Assembly: GCA_034667405.1 (NCBI GenBank)
Contig: JAXDJX010000018.1
Coordinates: 248,001 to 312,000, forward strand
Source of the DNA: JANXVR01 sp034667405
Lineage (GTDB): Bacteria > Actinomycetota > UBA4738 > HRBIN12
DNA: 64,000 bases
Reading direction: 5' to 3'
How positions within the stretch are numbered: the stretch's first letter is position 1; each line of letters opens with the position of its first letter. The notes beneath the pieces are model-generated. The model searched no databases, was not told the DNA's origin, and saw nothing but the letters and a program-made list of their open reading frames with translations. Below, piece by piece: positions 7,616 through 14,599 of the stretch. A program made the position numbers and the translations under genes.

Positions 7616-8080
7616 CTAACCGGCGAAGTCTTCCGGGCTGACGTTATCCAGGAACTCGCGGAACTTCTCGACCTCTTCGTCCTCGTCCCCCGGGATCAGG
7701 ATCGATGCCTCCTCCAGCACGCTTTCATCGGCGAAGATCGGGATCGCCATCCGCACGGCGAGTGCGATGGCGTCGGAGGGGCGCGAGGAGATCTCATAAC
7801 TGTCGCCGTTGCGTTGCAATTGGATCGAGGCGAAGAACGTGCTGTCGCGGAGTTCCGTCACCACGATCCGATGGACGTTCACCTGGAGGTCTTCGAGGAT
7901 GTTCTGCATGAGATCGTGGGTCATCGGCCGAGGGGTGACCACACCCTGGAGACTCAACGCGATCGCAGCCGCTTCCGCTGCCCCGATCCAGATAGGGAGG
8001 TAACGCTCACCGCCGCGTTCGCGCAGGAGGACGATCGGTTGGTTCGTCGGTAGTTCTACCCGAACGCCGGTGATCTCCAT
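7616..8080 (-). CDS. bifunctional nuclease (DUF151) family protein
   Basis: A 154-residue cytoplasmic protein of the BFN/DUF151 family. Typical stretches are NQPIVLLRERGGERYLPIWI, MTHDLMQNIL and SSRPSDAIALAVRM, ending VEKFREFLDNVSPEDF. Members have been reported to have RNase/DNase activity; the physiological role in bacteria is unclear. The ATG chosen (MEITGV) aligns with the start of relatives and has GGAG nine bases upstream; an ATG three codons earlier sits on that same GGAG. The equivalent gene in M. tuberculosis is Rv1829, between the two MerR genes, as here. Confidence 0.9.
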   Translation of the reverse strand: MEITGVRVELPTNQPIVLLRERGGERYLPIWIGAAEAAAIALSLQGVVTPRPMTHDLMQNILEDLQVNVHRIVVTELRDSTFFASIQLQRNGDSYEISSRPSDAIALAVRMAIPIFADESVLEEASILIPGDEDEEVEKFREFLDNVSPEDFAG

Positions 8081-8127
8081 CTCGATCATCTCCAGCCAGG
8101 GTAGCCGCGCCCCCGCAGGTGGGCAAC

Positions 8128-8700
8128 CTAGATGCGGATGTGCGACCCATCCAACAGGGTCGGGTCGCTCTTGAGTTGCTCCATGTCGTCGACGGCGAGG
8201 ATGTCCGGCAGATTCCGGAACCGGTCTCGGAAGTCCATCCCGTAACCGATGACGAATCGGTCGGGACAGTCGAATCCCACGTAGCGAGGTTCCAAGGGCG
8301 CGATCCGTCGAACGGATCGGTCGAGCAACGTGCACACCTGCACGGAGGCGGCTCCCCGACCCTTGAGGACCGATAAGAGGTACGACACGGTCAACCCGGT
8401 GTCGACGATGTCCTCGACCAGGATCACGTCGCGGCCCATCAGGTCGACGTCGATGTCCAAGAGAACACGCACCCTTCCGAGCGATGCCTCCGAGGTGCCG
8501 TAGCGGGTGATCGCAAGGAAGTGGGTCTGGAGGGGAAGGTCGACCGCCCGGACGAGGTCGGCGAGGAACATCGCACCGCCCCGCAGGACCGTGACGAACA
8601 CGGGCTCCCGCCCCACGTAGTCCCCGGTGATCGTGCGGCCGAGTTCCTGCACTCGGCGACGGATGTCCTCGCGCCCGAAGAGCACGCTCGCGATCTCCAT
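8128..8700 (-). CDS. hpt: hypoxanthine phosphoribosyltransferase
   Basis: 190 residues. Converts hypoxanthine or guanine and PRPP into IMP or GMP in purine salvage. The PRPP-binding loop VILVEDIVDTGLT and the TVLRGGAMFLADLVR segment are diagnostic, and FVIGYGMDFRDRFRNLPDI is the C-terminal purine-site region. The start ATG leads directly into MEIASVLFGREDI, as expected. It lies between the bifunctional nuclease and ftsR genes; the mycobacterial cluster has no hpt here, so it is a local addition. Spacing of 47-55 bases to both neighbours suggests one transcript. Confidence 0.95.
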   Translation of the reverse strand: MEIASVLFGREDIRRRVQELGRTITGDYVGREPVFVTVLRGGAMFLADLVRAVDLPLQTHFLAITRYGTSEASLGRVRVLLDIDVDLMGRDVILVEDIVDTGLTVSYLLSVLKGRGAASVQVCTLLDRSVRRIAPLEPRYVGFDCPDRFVIGYGMDFRDRFRNLPDILAVDDMEQLKSDPTLLDGSHIRI

Positions 8701-8755
8701 CGGCGCGAGCGTAGCAGCCCCGGCCGACGCCCCGCGGATCCGACGGCGAGTGTGG

Positions 8756-9502
8756 TCAGGCCGTCATGCCGGAGCGGATGTTGGTTCGAAGGAGCGCTTG
8801 CTTGAACTTCCGTGACGTCACGGTGAGCTCCGCGAGTGTGTCCGACGCAGCCCGTCTGGCATCGGGGTTCTTCTGTCGCATCATCGGCGCGACGATCTGT
8901 TCGAAGAAGGAGGCCTCCCGCTCTTCGAAGTGCTTGTACATCGTGAGGTGACGGGGCTCGATGCCGTAGCGGAAGAAGTCCTTGACGATGGACAGCACGA
9001 TGTAATCGTCGCCGTCGTAGTACCGAGCTCCCTCCGGACCGTGCGAACACACGATCCCGAACGACTCCAATTCCTTGATCCGATCGCGGTCCACTCCCGT
9101 GGCGGCCGCCATCTCCTCCAGGGACATCTGAAGGCCCGTCGGGGCATCCGCGATCTCCTCCGAGGCTGCGGCCTTCGTCGCTGCGGCGGCCTCTGCCCGT
9201 CCCGCGGCTGCCACTCCCCCGTCGTCATCGGCTGCGGCGGCTTCGTCCTCCGCCGCCTGCTGGAGAAGGCGTTCCTTGATGACCTTCAGGGGTAGGTATT
9301 CATCGCGCTGCATCCGCAGGATCGATCTCAGCATGTCGACGTCCTGCCCGTAGAACTTGCGATACCCCGACGGTGTGCGCTCGGGTTCGATGAGCCCTTC
9401 GGCTTCGAGGAACCTGATCTTGGAGATCGTGATGTCGGGGAACTCGGTCTTCACGGAGACCAGAACCTCGCCGATCGATTGATAGTTCCGCGTGCCCGCC
9501 AT
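8756..9502 (-). CDS. ftsR: MerR-like regulator, FtsR orthologue
   Basis: A 248-residue MerR-type protein: helix-turn-helix QSIGEVLVSVKTEFPDITIS, wing region KIRFLEAEGLIEPERTPSGY, and a second helical domain with RYYDGDDYIVLSIVKDF and HLTMYKHFEEREASF. An Ala/Asp/Glu-rich linker (about 87-125) separates them. It is the counterpart of Rv1828 and of FtsR of Corynebacterium glutamicum, which lies next to the GarA homologue OdhI and activates ftsZ. Three in-frame starts (GTG-ATG-ATG) overlap the garA stop; the last has the best spacing (5 bases) from AGGGGAG. Probably translated together with garA. Confidence 0.87.
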   Translation of the reverse strand: MAGTRNYQSIGEVLVSVKTEFPDITISKIRFLEAEGLIEPERTPSGYRKFYGQDVDMLRSILRMQRDEYLPLKVIKERLLQQAAEDEAAAADDDGGVAAAGRAEAAAATKAAASEEIADAPTGLQMSLEEMAAATGVDRDRIKELESFGIVCSHGPEGARYYDGDDYIVLSIVKDFFRYGIEPRHLTMYKHFEEREASFFEQIVAPMMRQKNPDARRAASDTLAELTVTSRKFKQALLRTNIRSGMTA

Positions 9503-9504
9503 CA

Positions 9505-9963
9505 TCACTCCCCTGCCGAGAAGAACACGAGTTTGAAGAGTCCGACTTGGATCTCGTCGTGATCGGCGAGCGCCGTTTCGTCGGCTTGTTCTGCGTTGAC
9601 GTACGTTCCGTTCAGGCTGCCGGCATCTTTCACGAACCAGGCTCCCGAACGTCGCTCGACGAACGCGTGCTTGCGCGACACGGTCACGTCGTCGAGGAAG
9701 ACTTCGCTCCCGGGATCGCGCCCGATCGCCGTCGAGTCTGCATCCAGGAGGAACGTCGAGCCCGCATTCGGTCCACGCTTCACTAGAAGGAGCGCTTGAC
9801 CGGGCTCGAGTTCATCGTTGGGGAAGGGGAACTCATCCTGGAGCTCATCGTCGGTTTCGACCGGGTTCAGCGTGAGCGTAGGGTCACCCTTCAGCGCACG
9901 GCCGCAGCGCATGCAGAACAGCGCGTCGGCCGGGTTGGACTGTCCACAATGGGTGCACTGCAT
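9505..9963 (-). CDS. garA: FHA-domain regulator of the GarA/OdhI family with an N-terminal zinc ribbon
   Basis: 152 residues. Residues 1-22 form a zinc ribbon with Cys3, Cys6, Cys17 and Cys20 (CTHC, CMRC). A Thr-containing segment DPTLTLNP stands where GarA has its phosphorylated threonines. The FHA domain has KRGPNAGSTFLL, IGRDPGSEVFLDDVTVSRKH and GSLNGTYVN. In actinobacteria GarA/OdhI binds and inhibits 2-oxoglutarate dehydrogenase and glutamate dehydrogenase unless phosphorylated by Ser/Thr kinases. The zinc ribbon is not present in mycobacterial GarA. The gene has its own promoter and overlaps ftsR, which follows. Confidence 0.88.
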   Translation of the reverse strand: MQCTHCGQSNPADALFCMRCGRALKGDPTLTLNPVETDDELQDEFPFPNDELEPGQALLLVKRGPNAGSTFLLDADSTAIGRDPGSEVFLDDVTVSRKHAFVERRSGAWFVKDAGSLNGTYVNAEQADETALADHDEIQVGLFKLVFFSAGE

Positions 9964-10012
9964 CGTCGAGACTCCCTAGATGCGGCTCTCTAGCCGACGG
10001 TACTGGTTGTTC

Positions 10013-10069
10013 GGTGACCGTCACCCTCGAGGGTCAAGTGACCCTATCGTGGCCGGTGAGAAGGGTCAA
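10013..10069 (-). promoter_or_regulatory. garA-ftsR promoter with clustered palindromes
   Basis: On the minus strand TTGACC (10064-10069) and TAGGGT (10041-10046) are 17 bases apart. Just downstream of the expected start lie GGTGAC-C-GTCACC (10013-10025) and CCCTCGAGGG (10024-10033), and GGTCA-AG-TGACC (10032-10043) overlaps the -10. Such palindromes are the size and position of operators. A further palindrome, CGACCC-T-GGGTCG, lies at 10090-10102 behind gcvH. The regulator is unknown; FtsR is an obvious candidate. Confidence 0.5.
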
Positions 10070-10131
10070 CCGAGCCGCGAAGCGAGTCTCGACCCTGGGT
10101 CGGCATAAGGCTCAACCTTGACTATGAGGGG

Positions 10132-10515
10132 TTACGAACCCTCGACTAACGCCTGATATGCGGCCGCATCCATCAGTCCGTCGAACTCGCCTGGGTCACT
10201 AGGATCAACGACGACGAGCCATCCGTCCCCATAGGGCTGTTGATTCACCAGCTCGGGTGAGTCGTCGACTAACGGATTCCGCTCGGCGATGGTGCCGGAG
10301 ATCGGGCTGTACACGTCGGAGACCGACTTCGTCGACTCGACCTCACCGAACGGCTGATTGGCCTGGACGACGACCCCGTTTTCCGGAAGGTCCACGTAGA
10401 CCACGTCGCCCAGGGCGTCTTGCGCGAAATCAGTCACGCCGATCCGGACTCGGCCATCCTCCAGTCGCGCCCACTCGTGCTCCTTCGTGTAGCGAACGTC
10501 GTCGGGGAATCTCAC
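10132..10515 (-). CDS. gcvH: glycine cleavage system H protein
   Basis: 127 residues. Carries the lipoyl arm that receives the aminomethyl group from GcvPA/GcvPB and presents it to GcvT. The lipoylated lysine is in GEVESTKSVSDVYSP, and YTKEHEWARL near the N-terminus is characteristic. The GTG start is set by an excellent ribosome-binding site GAGGAGGG four bases upstream; longer in-frame extensions run into the spacer after pgsA and lack homology. It follows pgsA by 84 bases in the same direction. The position beside garA is conserved in actinobacteria. Confidence 0.96.
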   Translation of the reverse strand: MRFPDDVRYTKEHEWARLEDGRVRIGVTDFAQDALGDVVYVDLPENGVVVQANQPFGEVESTKSVSDVYSPISGTIAERNPLVDDSPELVNQQPYGDGWLVVVDPSDPGEFDGLMDAAAYQALVEGS

Positions 10516-10599
10516 GTCACCCTCCTCGTCGGTGGAACGGAACGATAGCGGCTCCCGTTGGTGCGTGGGCCCCCGCCTCGGCAAGTGTCGCCCGTCGGG

Positions 10600-11199
10600 T
10601 CACGCCGGGGTGGACAACACGCGTCGGATGTCGAACGCATAGGCGCCGGCGGCGACGTAGTACTCGACGATCCCGACCCAGAACAACGTCCAGCCGCCGA
10701 CCAAAAGCGCCGAAGAGAACGGGTAGCCCAGGTGGCCCCAGGAGATCCACGGGATGGCAGCCATCAGACAGAACGTGGCCGTCTTCCCGATGAAGCGAAC
10801 ATCCAGGCGCACCCGACGGGCCGACAGCAGCGCGGCCCCCGCGATCAACACGCAGAGGTCGCGAGCAAGGATCAACAGGGCCGCCCATAACGGGAACGCG
10901 CCCCTGATCACTAGGGCGGCGAGCCCAGCGGCGATCGCGAGCCGGTCCGCGAGAGGGTCGAGGACCTTTCCGAGCTCCGAGACCTGCCCGGTACGCCGAG
11001 CAACGATGCCGTCAACCCAGTCCGTCGCCACGACGAAGGAGAAGAGCACGATCCCCCCGAGCGTTGTTGGGCGGTGCACGATCAGGTAGACGAAGAGCGG
11101 GATCAGGATGATCCGCACCAACGAGATGACGTTCGGAACGGTGAGGATCGCCGACGAGGCGTCGGAGGGGCGGGATCCGGTGTGGGCTGTCCCTTTCAT
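10600..11199 (-). CDS. pgsA: CDP-alcohol phosphatidyltransferase, probably phosphatidylglycerophosphate synthase
   Basis: A 199-residue integral membrane enzyme. The CDP-alcohol phosphotransferase signature D-G-x2-A-R-x8-G-x3-D-x3-D is intact in DGIVARRTGQVSELGKVLDP followed by LADR. Hydrophobic segments at about 28-45, 85-125 and 140-185 fit the family's six helices. VPNVISLVRIILIPLF is the usual N-terminal segment. It joins CDP-diacylglycerol to glycerol-3-phosphate or a related alcohol; the exact substrate is not certain. The only start codon upstream of the conserved region is an ATG three bases after the 3' end of tRNA-Pro, so there is no separate ribosome-binding site. Confidence 0.9.
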   Translation of the reverse strand: MKGTAHTGSRPSDASSAILTVPNVISLVRIILIPLFVYLIVHRPTTLGGIVLFSFVVATDWVDGIVARRTGQVSELGKVLDPLADRLAIAAGLAALVIRGAFPLWAALLILARDLCVLIAGAALLSARRVRLDVRFIGKTATFCLMAAIPWISWGHLGYPFSSALLVGGWTLFWVGIVEYYVAAGAYAFDIRRVLSTPA

Positions 11200-11202
11200 C
11201 GG

Positions 11203-11277
11203 TCGGGCCGGCCGGATTCGAACCGGCGACCTTCTGACCCCCAGTCAGACGCGCTAACCAAGCTGCGCCACGGCCCG
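11203..11277 (-). tRNA. tRNA-Pro (anticodon GGG)
   Basis: A complete 75-base cloverleaf on the minus strand. The acceptor stem is CGGGCCG with CGGCCCG, the anticodon stem-loop is TCTGA-CTGGGGG-TCAGA (anticodon GGG), and the T arm contains GGTTCGAATCC. The discriminator base is A and CCA is not encoded (CCG follows). The pgsA ATG begins three bases beyond the mature 3' end. Confidence 0.97.
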
Positions 11278-11285
11278 TCGCGCGC

Positions 11286-11294
11286 ACCCTAACA
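11286..11294 (-). promoter_or_regulatory. extended -10 promoter for tRNA-Pro and pgsA
   Basis: On the minus strand TG-T-TAGGGT (11294 to 11286) is an extended -10 element. Transcription would start near 11279, right at the mature 5' end of the tRNA. No convincing -35 hexamer lies 17 bases upstream. Confidence 0.4.
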
Positions 11295-11373
11295 GTCGCC
11301 GGGAACCAGCGGCGAGAACGTCTGGCCGAAACGGGCGTTGCGGAGGCCGCGAGCTTCGTGCTTAGGTGCAACG

Positions 11374-12627
11374 ATGTCGAGGATCCGGGGTATCAGGGCA
11401 CTGTGCCTGGCGGGTGTTCTCGTGGCCGGCACCGCGTCGCTCGCGTTCGCGGCACCCGGCGACCTCGACCCGACGTTCAACGGCAACGGGACGATCGTCG
11501 GCGCCGACCCGCTCGGATCGCACGGCAACGACCTGCTCATCCAGCCGGATGGGAAGGTCCTGGTGGTCGGATCTGTGTTCGAGCGAACGTCCTACTTCTC
11601 GGTGCGCCGGTTCACGCCGGATGGAGAGCCGGACATGAGTTTCAGCACCGATGGGGAAGTCTCGACCAGGTTTGGCGCCATCGATGCTGCCGACGCCGCC
11701 GCGGCGGCCGTTGCGCTGACACCGGGAGGAAAGATCGTCGTGGTCGGGTCGGCGTTCGATGGCGAGGACGGGGCGCTCGCCCTCTACCGAGCGAATGGCG
11801 AACTCGATCGAACCTTCCGGGACAACGGACGTCTGGAGTTCAACTCCAGACGTCCGGACGCTGCCATCGATGTTGCCGTCCAGGTGGACGGCCGGATCCT
11901 GGTGGTTGCCGTCGAGGGCAAGAAGCATGTGCTCTACCGGCTGACGCCTCGCGGCTACAACGATGGATCCCTCGATGTCGACGGCCGGCTGACCTTCACG
12001 GCGTTCAAACCGACCTGCGTCGATCTGCAAGCCGATGGCAAGATCGTGCTCGGGGGGTGGGTGTCCAGGGCCGACGGGAGCAGAGGGTTCGCCCTCGAGC
12101 GTCGGTACGAGGGCGGAGCTATCGATCGCTCGTTCGGCTCGAACGGCCGGGTCGTGACACCCATCCGAGACACCGCCTCCGTATCGGCACTCTCCATCAT
12201 GGAGGACGGCAGGATCGTCGCCGTGGGAGAGGCCGATTCGTTCAGTGGAACAACGCGAGGAGGAACGGGTGTGGCGCGGTATCTCTCCGACGGGACCGCG
12301 GACCCCTCGTTCGGGAACGGCACGGGATCGATGAGCACGACGAAGGTCTTCGCTGAATCGCTGGACACGCTCCCGGATGGCTCCACCGCGATCGGCGGGT
12401 TCGTGCAGGATGGACAGCATCACCGGTGGGCTGTCGCCCGGCTCCTGCCGGACGGCGCGTTGGATCCATCGTTCGGCGAAGGGGGGGTCAAGGTCCGCGT
12501 CATCGCCGGCAGCAACTCGGCGATCAACGGCCTCGCGTTCCAAGCTGACGGGCGGATCATTGCCGCGGGCACGGTGGTTCTGTCCGGGCGCTACCAGTTC
12601 GCGGTCGCGCGCCACCTCGCCACCTAG
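11374..12627 (+). CDS. secreted delta-60 repeat protein
   Basis: 417 residues. A signal peptide (ALCLAGVLVAGTASLAFA, cut before APGDLDPTF) is followed by about seven repeats of the delta-60 type. Each has a DxTF or DxSF start, a GxNGR turn, then LQADGKIVLGG-like strands: LDPTFNGNG, LDRTFRDNGRL, IDRSFGSNGRV, DPSFGNGTG, LDPSFGEGGV and others. This builds an extracellular beta-propeller-like or solenoid domain of unknown function. The ATG at MSRIRG was preferred to one 12 codons earlier because it has AGGTG six bases upstream and starts the signal peptide. It stands alone; its stop overlaps the der stop on the other strand. Confidence 0.85.
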   Translation: MSRIRGIRALCLAGVLVAGTASLAFAAPGDLDPTFNGNGTIVGADPLGSHGNDLLIQPDGKVLVVGSVFERTSYFSVRRFTPDGEPDMSFSTDGEVSTRFGAIDAADAAAAAVALTPGGKIVVVGSAFDGEDGALALYRANGELDRTFRDNGRLEFNSRRPDAAIDVAVQVDGRILVVAVEGKKHVLYRLTPRGYNDGSLDVDGRLTFTAFKPTCVDLQADGKIVLGGWVSRADGSRGFALERRYEGGAIDRSFGSNGRVVTPIRDTASVSALSIMEDGRIVAVGEADSFSGTTRGGTGVARYLSDGTADPSFGNGTGSMSTTKVFAESLDTLPDGSTAIGGFVQDGQHHRWAVARLLPDGALDPSFGEGGVKVRVIAGSNSAINGLAFQADGRIIAAGTVVLSGRYQFAVARHLAT

Positions 12628-13940
12628 CGGCCCTTGTCGCTCCCTCTGGTTCGCGGCCGGTAGGAGAACCTGATGGGCACACCTTCGAATCCGAACTCGC
12701 GGCGGAACCGGTTCTCCATGTAGCGCCTATACCCCGGGCCCGGCTCCTTCGCTCCCCCGAACACGACGAACGAAGGTGGCGCCGATCCGATCTGCGTGGC
12801 GTAGTGGAGACTTCCCGCCGCTCGCGGCGTCGGCCGCTCCGCCTGCGCCTCATGCATGACGTCGTTCACCCTGGATGTGGGGATCCGAAGCCTCCACCTA
12901 TGGTGCAGCTCCATCAGGATAGGCGGCAGGCGGTGCACACCCTGCGATGTCTTCGCCGAGGTGCGGATGGCTTCGGCCTTGGCGAACAACGACACCTCCT
13001 CCTGCATGATCTTGAAGGTGCGGTCCTTGTCTTCCACCAGGTCCCACTTGTTCGCGACGACGAGCAACGCCCTGCCCGCATTTATCGCGAGGTTCGCGAT
13101 CTTCTTGTCCTCCCCGGTGAACCCTTCGGTTGCGTCGAGCACGAGCACGGCCGCGTGCGCGCGCTCGATGGCCTCGGTTGCCCGAAGGACGCTGTAATAC
13201 TCGACGCCGCGCACCTTGGTTCCCCGCCGCATCCCCGCCGTATCCACGAATCGGACGGTGCCGAGTCCCGGCCATTCGACCAGCGCGTCCACGGCATCGC
13301 GGGTCGTTCCCGCCTCCTCGAAGACCACCGAGCGATCCTGACCGATAAGTCCGTTGAACAGGGATGACTTCCCCACGTTGGGACGGCCGACCAGAGCGAA
13401 GCGTGGTTCGGGTTCCACCGCCTCGGTCGAACGAGGAGCATCTGGTAGCAACGCGACGATACGGTCCAGCAGATCCCCGGCGCCGAGCCCGTGCAGCGCG
13501 CTGACCGCGAACGGCTCCCCCAAGCCGAGCCGGATGAATGCAGTGACCTCGGGTTCCTCCTTCTCGGCATCGACCTTGTTCGCGACGACCAGCACCGGCA
13601 CGTCGACGCGTCGCAGCCGCCTGGCGAGATCATCGTCGTCCTGCGTGATCCCCGAGCGCGCGTCGACGACCAGCACGATGAGGTCTGCTTCTGCCGCGGC
13701 TCGCGAGGCCTGGTCGGCAACCTTCGACTCGATCCCGCGGGCGTCGTGCGCATACCCGCCGGTGTCGATGAGGGTGAATCGGCGGCCGTTCCACACGGCG
13801 TCGAGTTCGATCCGGTCTCGGGTTACCCCGGCCATGGGGTGGGCGATGGCCTCGCGGCGACCGAAGAGACGGTTGACCAAGGTCGACTTCCCGACGTTCT
13901 GTCGACCGATAACGGCGATGCGGGGGGCCGGGGCGCTCAA
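12624..13940 (-). CDS. der: ribosome-associated GTPase Der (EngA)
   Basis: 438 residues with two tandem GTPase domains and a C-terminal KH-like domain. P-loops are GRQNVGKST (about 12) and GRPNVGKSS (about 190). NKVD and NKWD are the guanine-specificity motifs. Der is needed for 50S subunit assembly. A TTG start overlaps the cmk stop (TTGA) and gives MSAPAPRIAVIG, where the first P-loop begins at the usual distance. It ends the aroH-tyrA-aroA-cmk-der unit, the same cmk-der pairing as in mycobacteria. Confidence 0.97.
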   Translation of the reverse strand: MSAPAPRIAVIGRQNVGKSTLVNRLFGRREAIAHPMAGVTRDRIELDAVWNGRRFTLIDTGGYAHDARGIESKVADQASRAAAEADLIVLVVDARSGITQDDDDLARRLRRVDVPVLVVANKVDAEKEEPEVTAFIRLGLGEPFAVSALHGLGAGDLLDRIVALLPDAPRSTEAVEPEPRFALVGRPNVGKSSLFNGLIGQDRSVVFEEAGTTRDAVDALVEWPGLGTVRFVDTAGMRRGTKVRGVEYYSVLRATEAIERAHAAVLVLDATEGFTGEDKKIANLAINAGRALLVVANKWDLVEDKDRTFKIMQEEVSLFAKAEAIRTSAKTSQGVHRLPPILMELHHRWRLRIPTSRVNDVMHEAQAERPTPRAAGSLHYATQIGSAPPSFVVFGGAKEPGPGYRRYMENRFRREFGFEGVPIRFSYRPRTRGSDKGR

Positions 13941-14599
13941 GCCATCAGTCCCGGGGCATGGATCCGAACAAGATCGAGCGCAGCCTGGAGGGTTTGGCGA
14001 GCATCCAGCGACGCGGTGTCGAGGATGGTTGAGCCGGGCGGTGCCTCCAACGGGTTCACGCCGGCGTCTTTCGCATCGCGAGAGCGCAGAGAAGCCTCAA
14101 CCTCAGCCTGAGTTGAGGGTCGTTCCTCGGCACGGCGCGCCACGCGAGATGGTGCGTCCGCAGTCAGGTAGAGCTTGAGCGGCGCGTCCGGGAACACGAC
14201 CGAACCGATATCTCGACCGTCCATCACGGCCCCGTGGAGGTCTCCCAACGCGCGTTGCGCTGCGCGCATGATCGTTCGAACCTCCGGGTGACGCGCGACG
14301 TTCGAGACCTCCGCTTCAACCTCGGGTGTCTGAAGGTCGCGGCTCGGAGGGAGGCCCTGGATCAGGAGTTCGGGAGGGATCGCGTCAGACAGGGAGAAGT
14401 GGATCTCACGCAGCAGGCCCACCAGGGACGGTGCATCGTCGGTCGCCGTCGCGGTTCGCAGTGCCTCGAGGGTCAGGTGGCGATACATGAGACCGGTGTT
14501 CACGTAGGGAAGCCGAAGGGCGACGGCGAGCGCCTTGCCCAGGGTCGACTTGCCGCTCCCCGCAGCGCCGTCGATCGTGATCACCGCCGGATCGCTCAC
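13937..14599 (-). CDS. cmk: cytidylate kinase
   Basis: 220 residues. Phosphorylates CMP and dCMP with ATP. The P-loop is GAAGSGKST at residues 11-19. Other typical parts are the CMP-binding MYRHLTLEALR and DGRDIGSVVFPDAPLKLYL. The GTG start overlaps the aroA stop by four bases and the stop overlaps der, so translation of the three is coupled. Confidence 0.96.
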   Translation of the reverse strand: MSDPAVITIDGAAGSGKSTLGKALAVALRLPYVNTGLMYRHLTLEALRTATATDDAPSLVGLLREIHFSLSDAIPPELLIQGLPPSRDLQTPEVEAEVSNVARHPEVRTIMRAAQRALGDLHGAVMDGRDIGSVVFPDAPLKLYLTADAPSRVARRAEERPSTQAEVEASLRSRDAKDAGVNPLEAPPGSTILDTASLDARQTLQAALDLVRIHAPGLMA

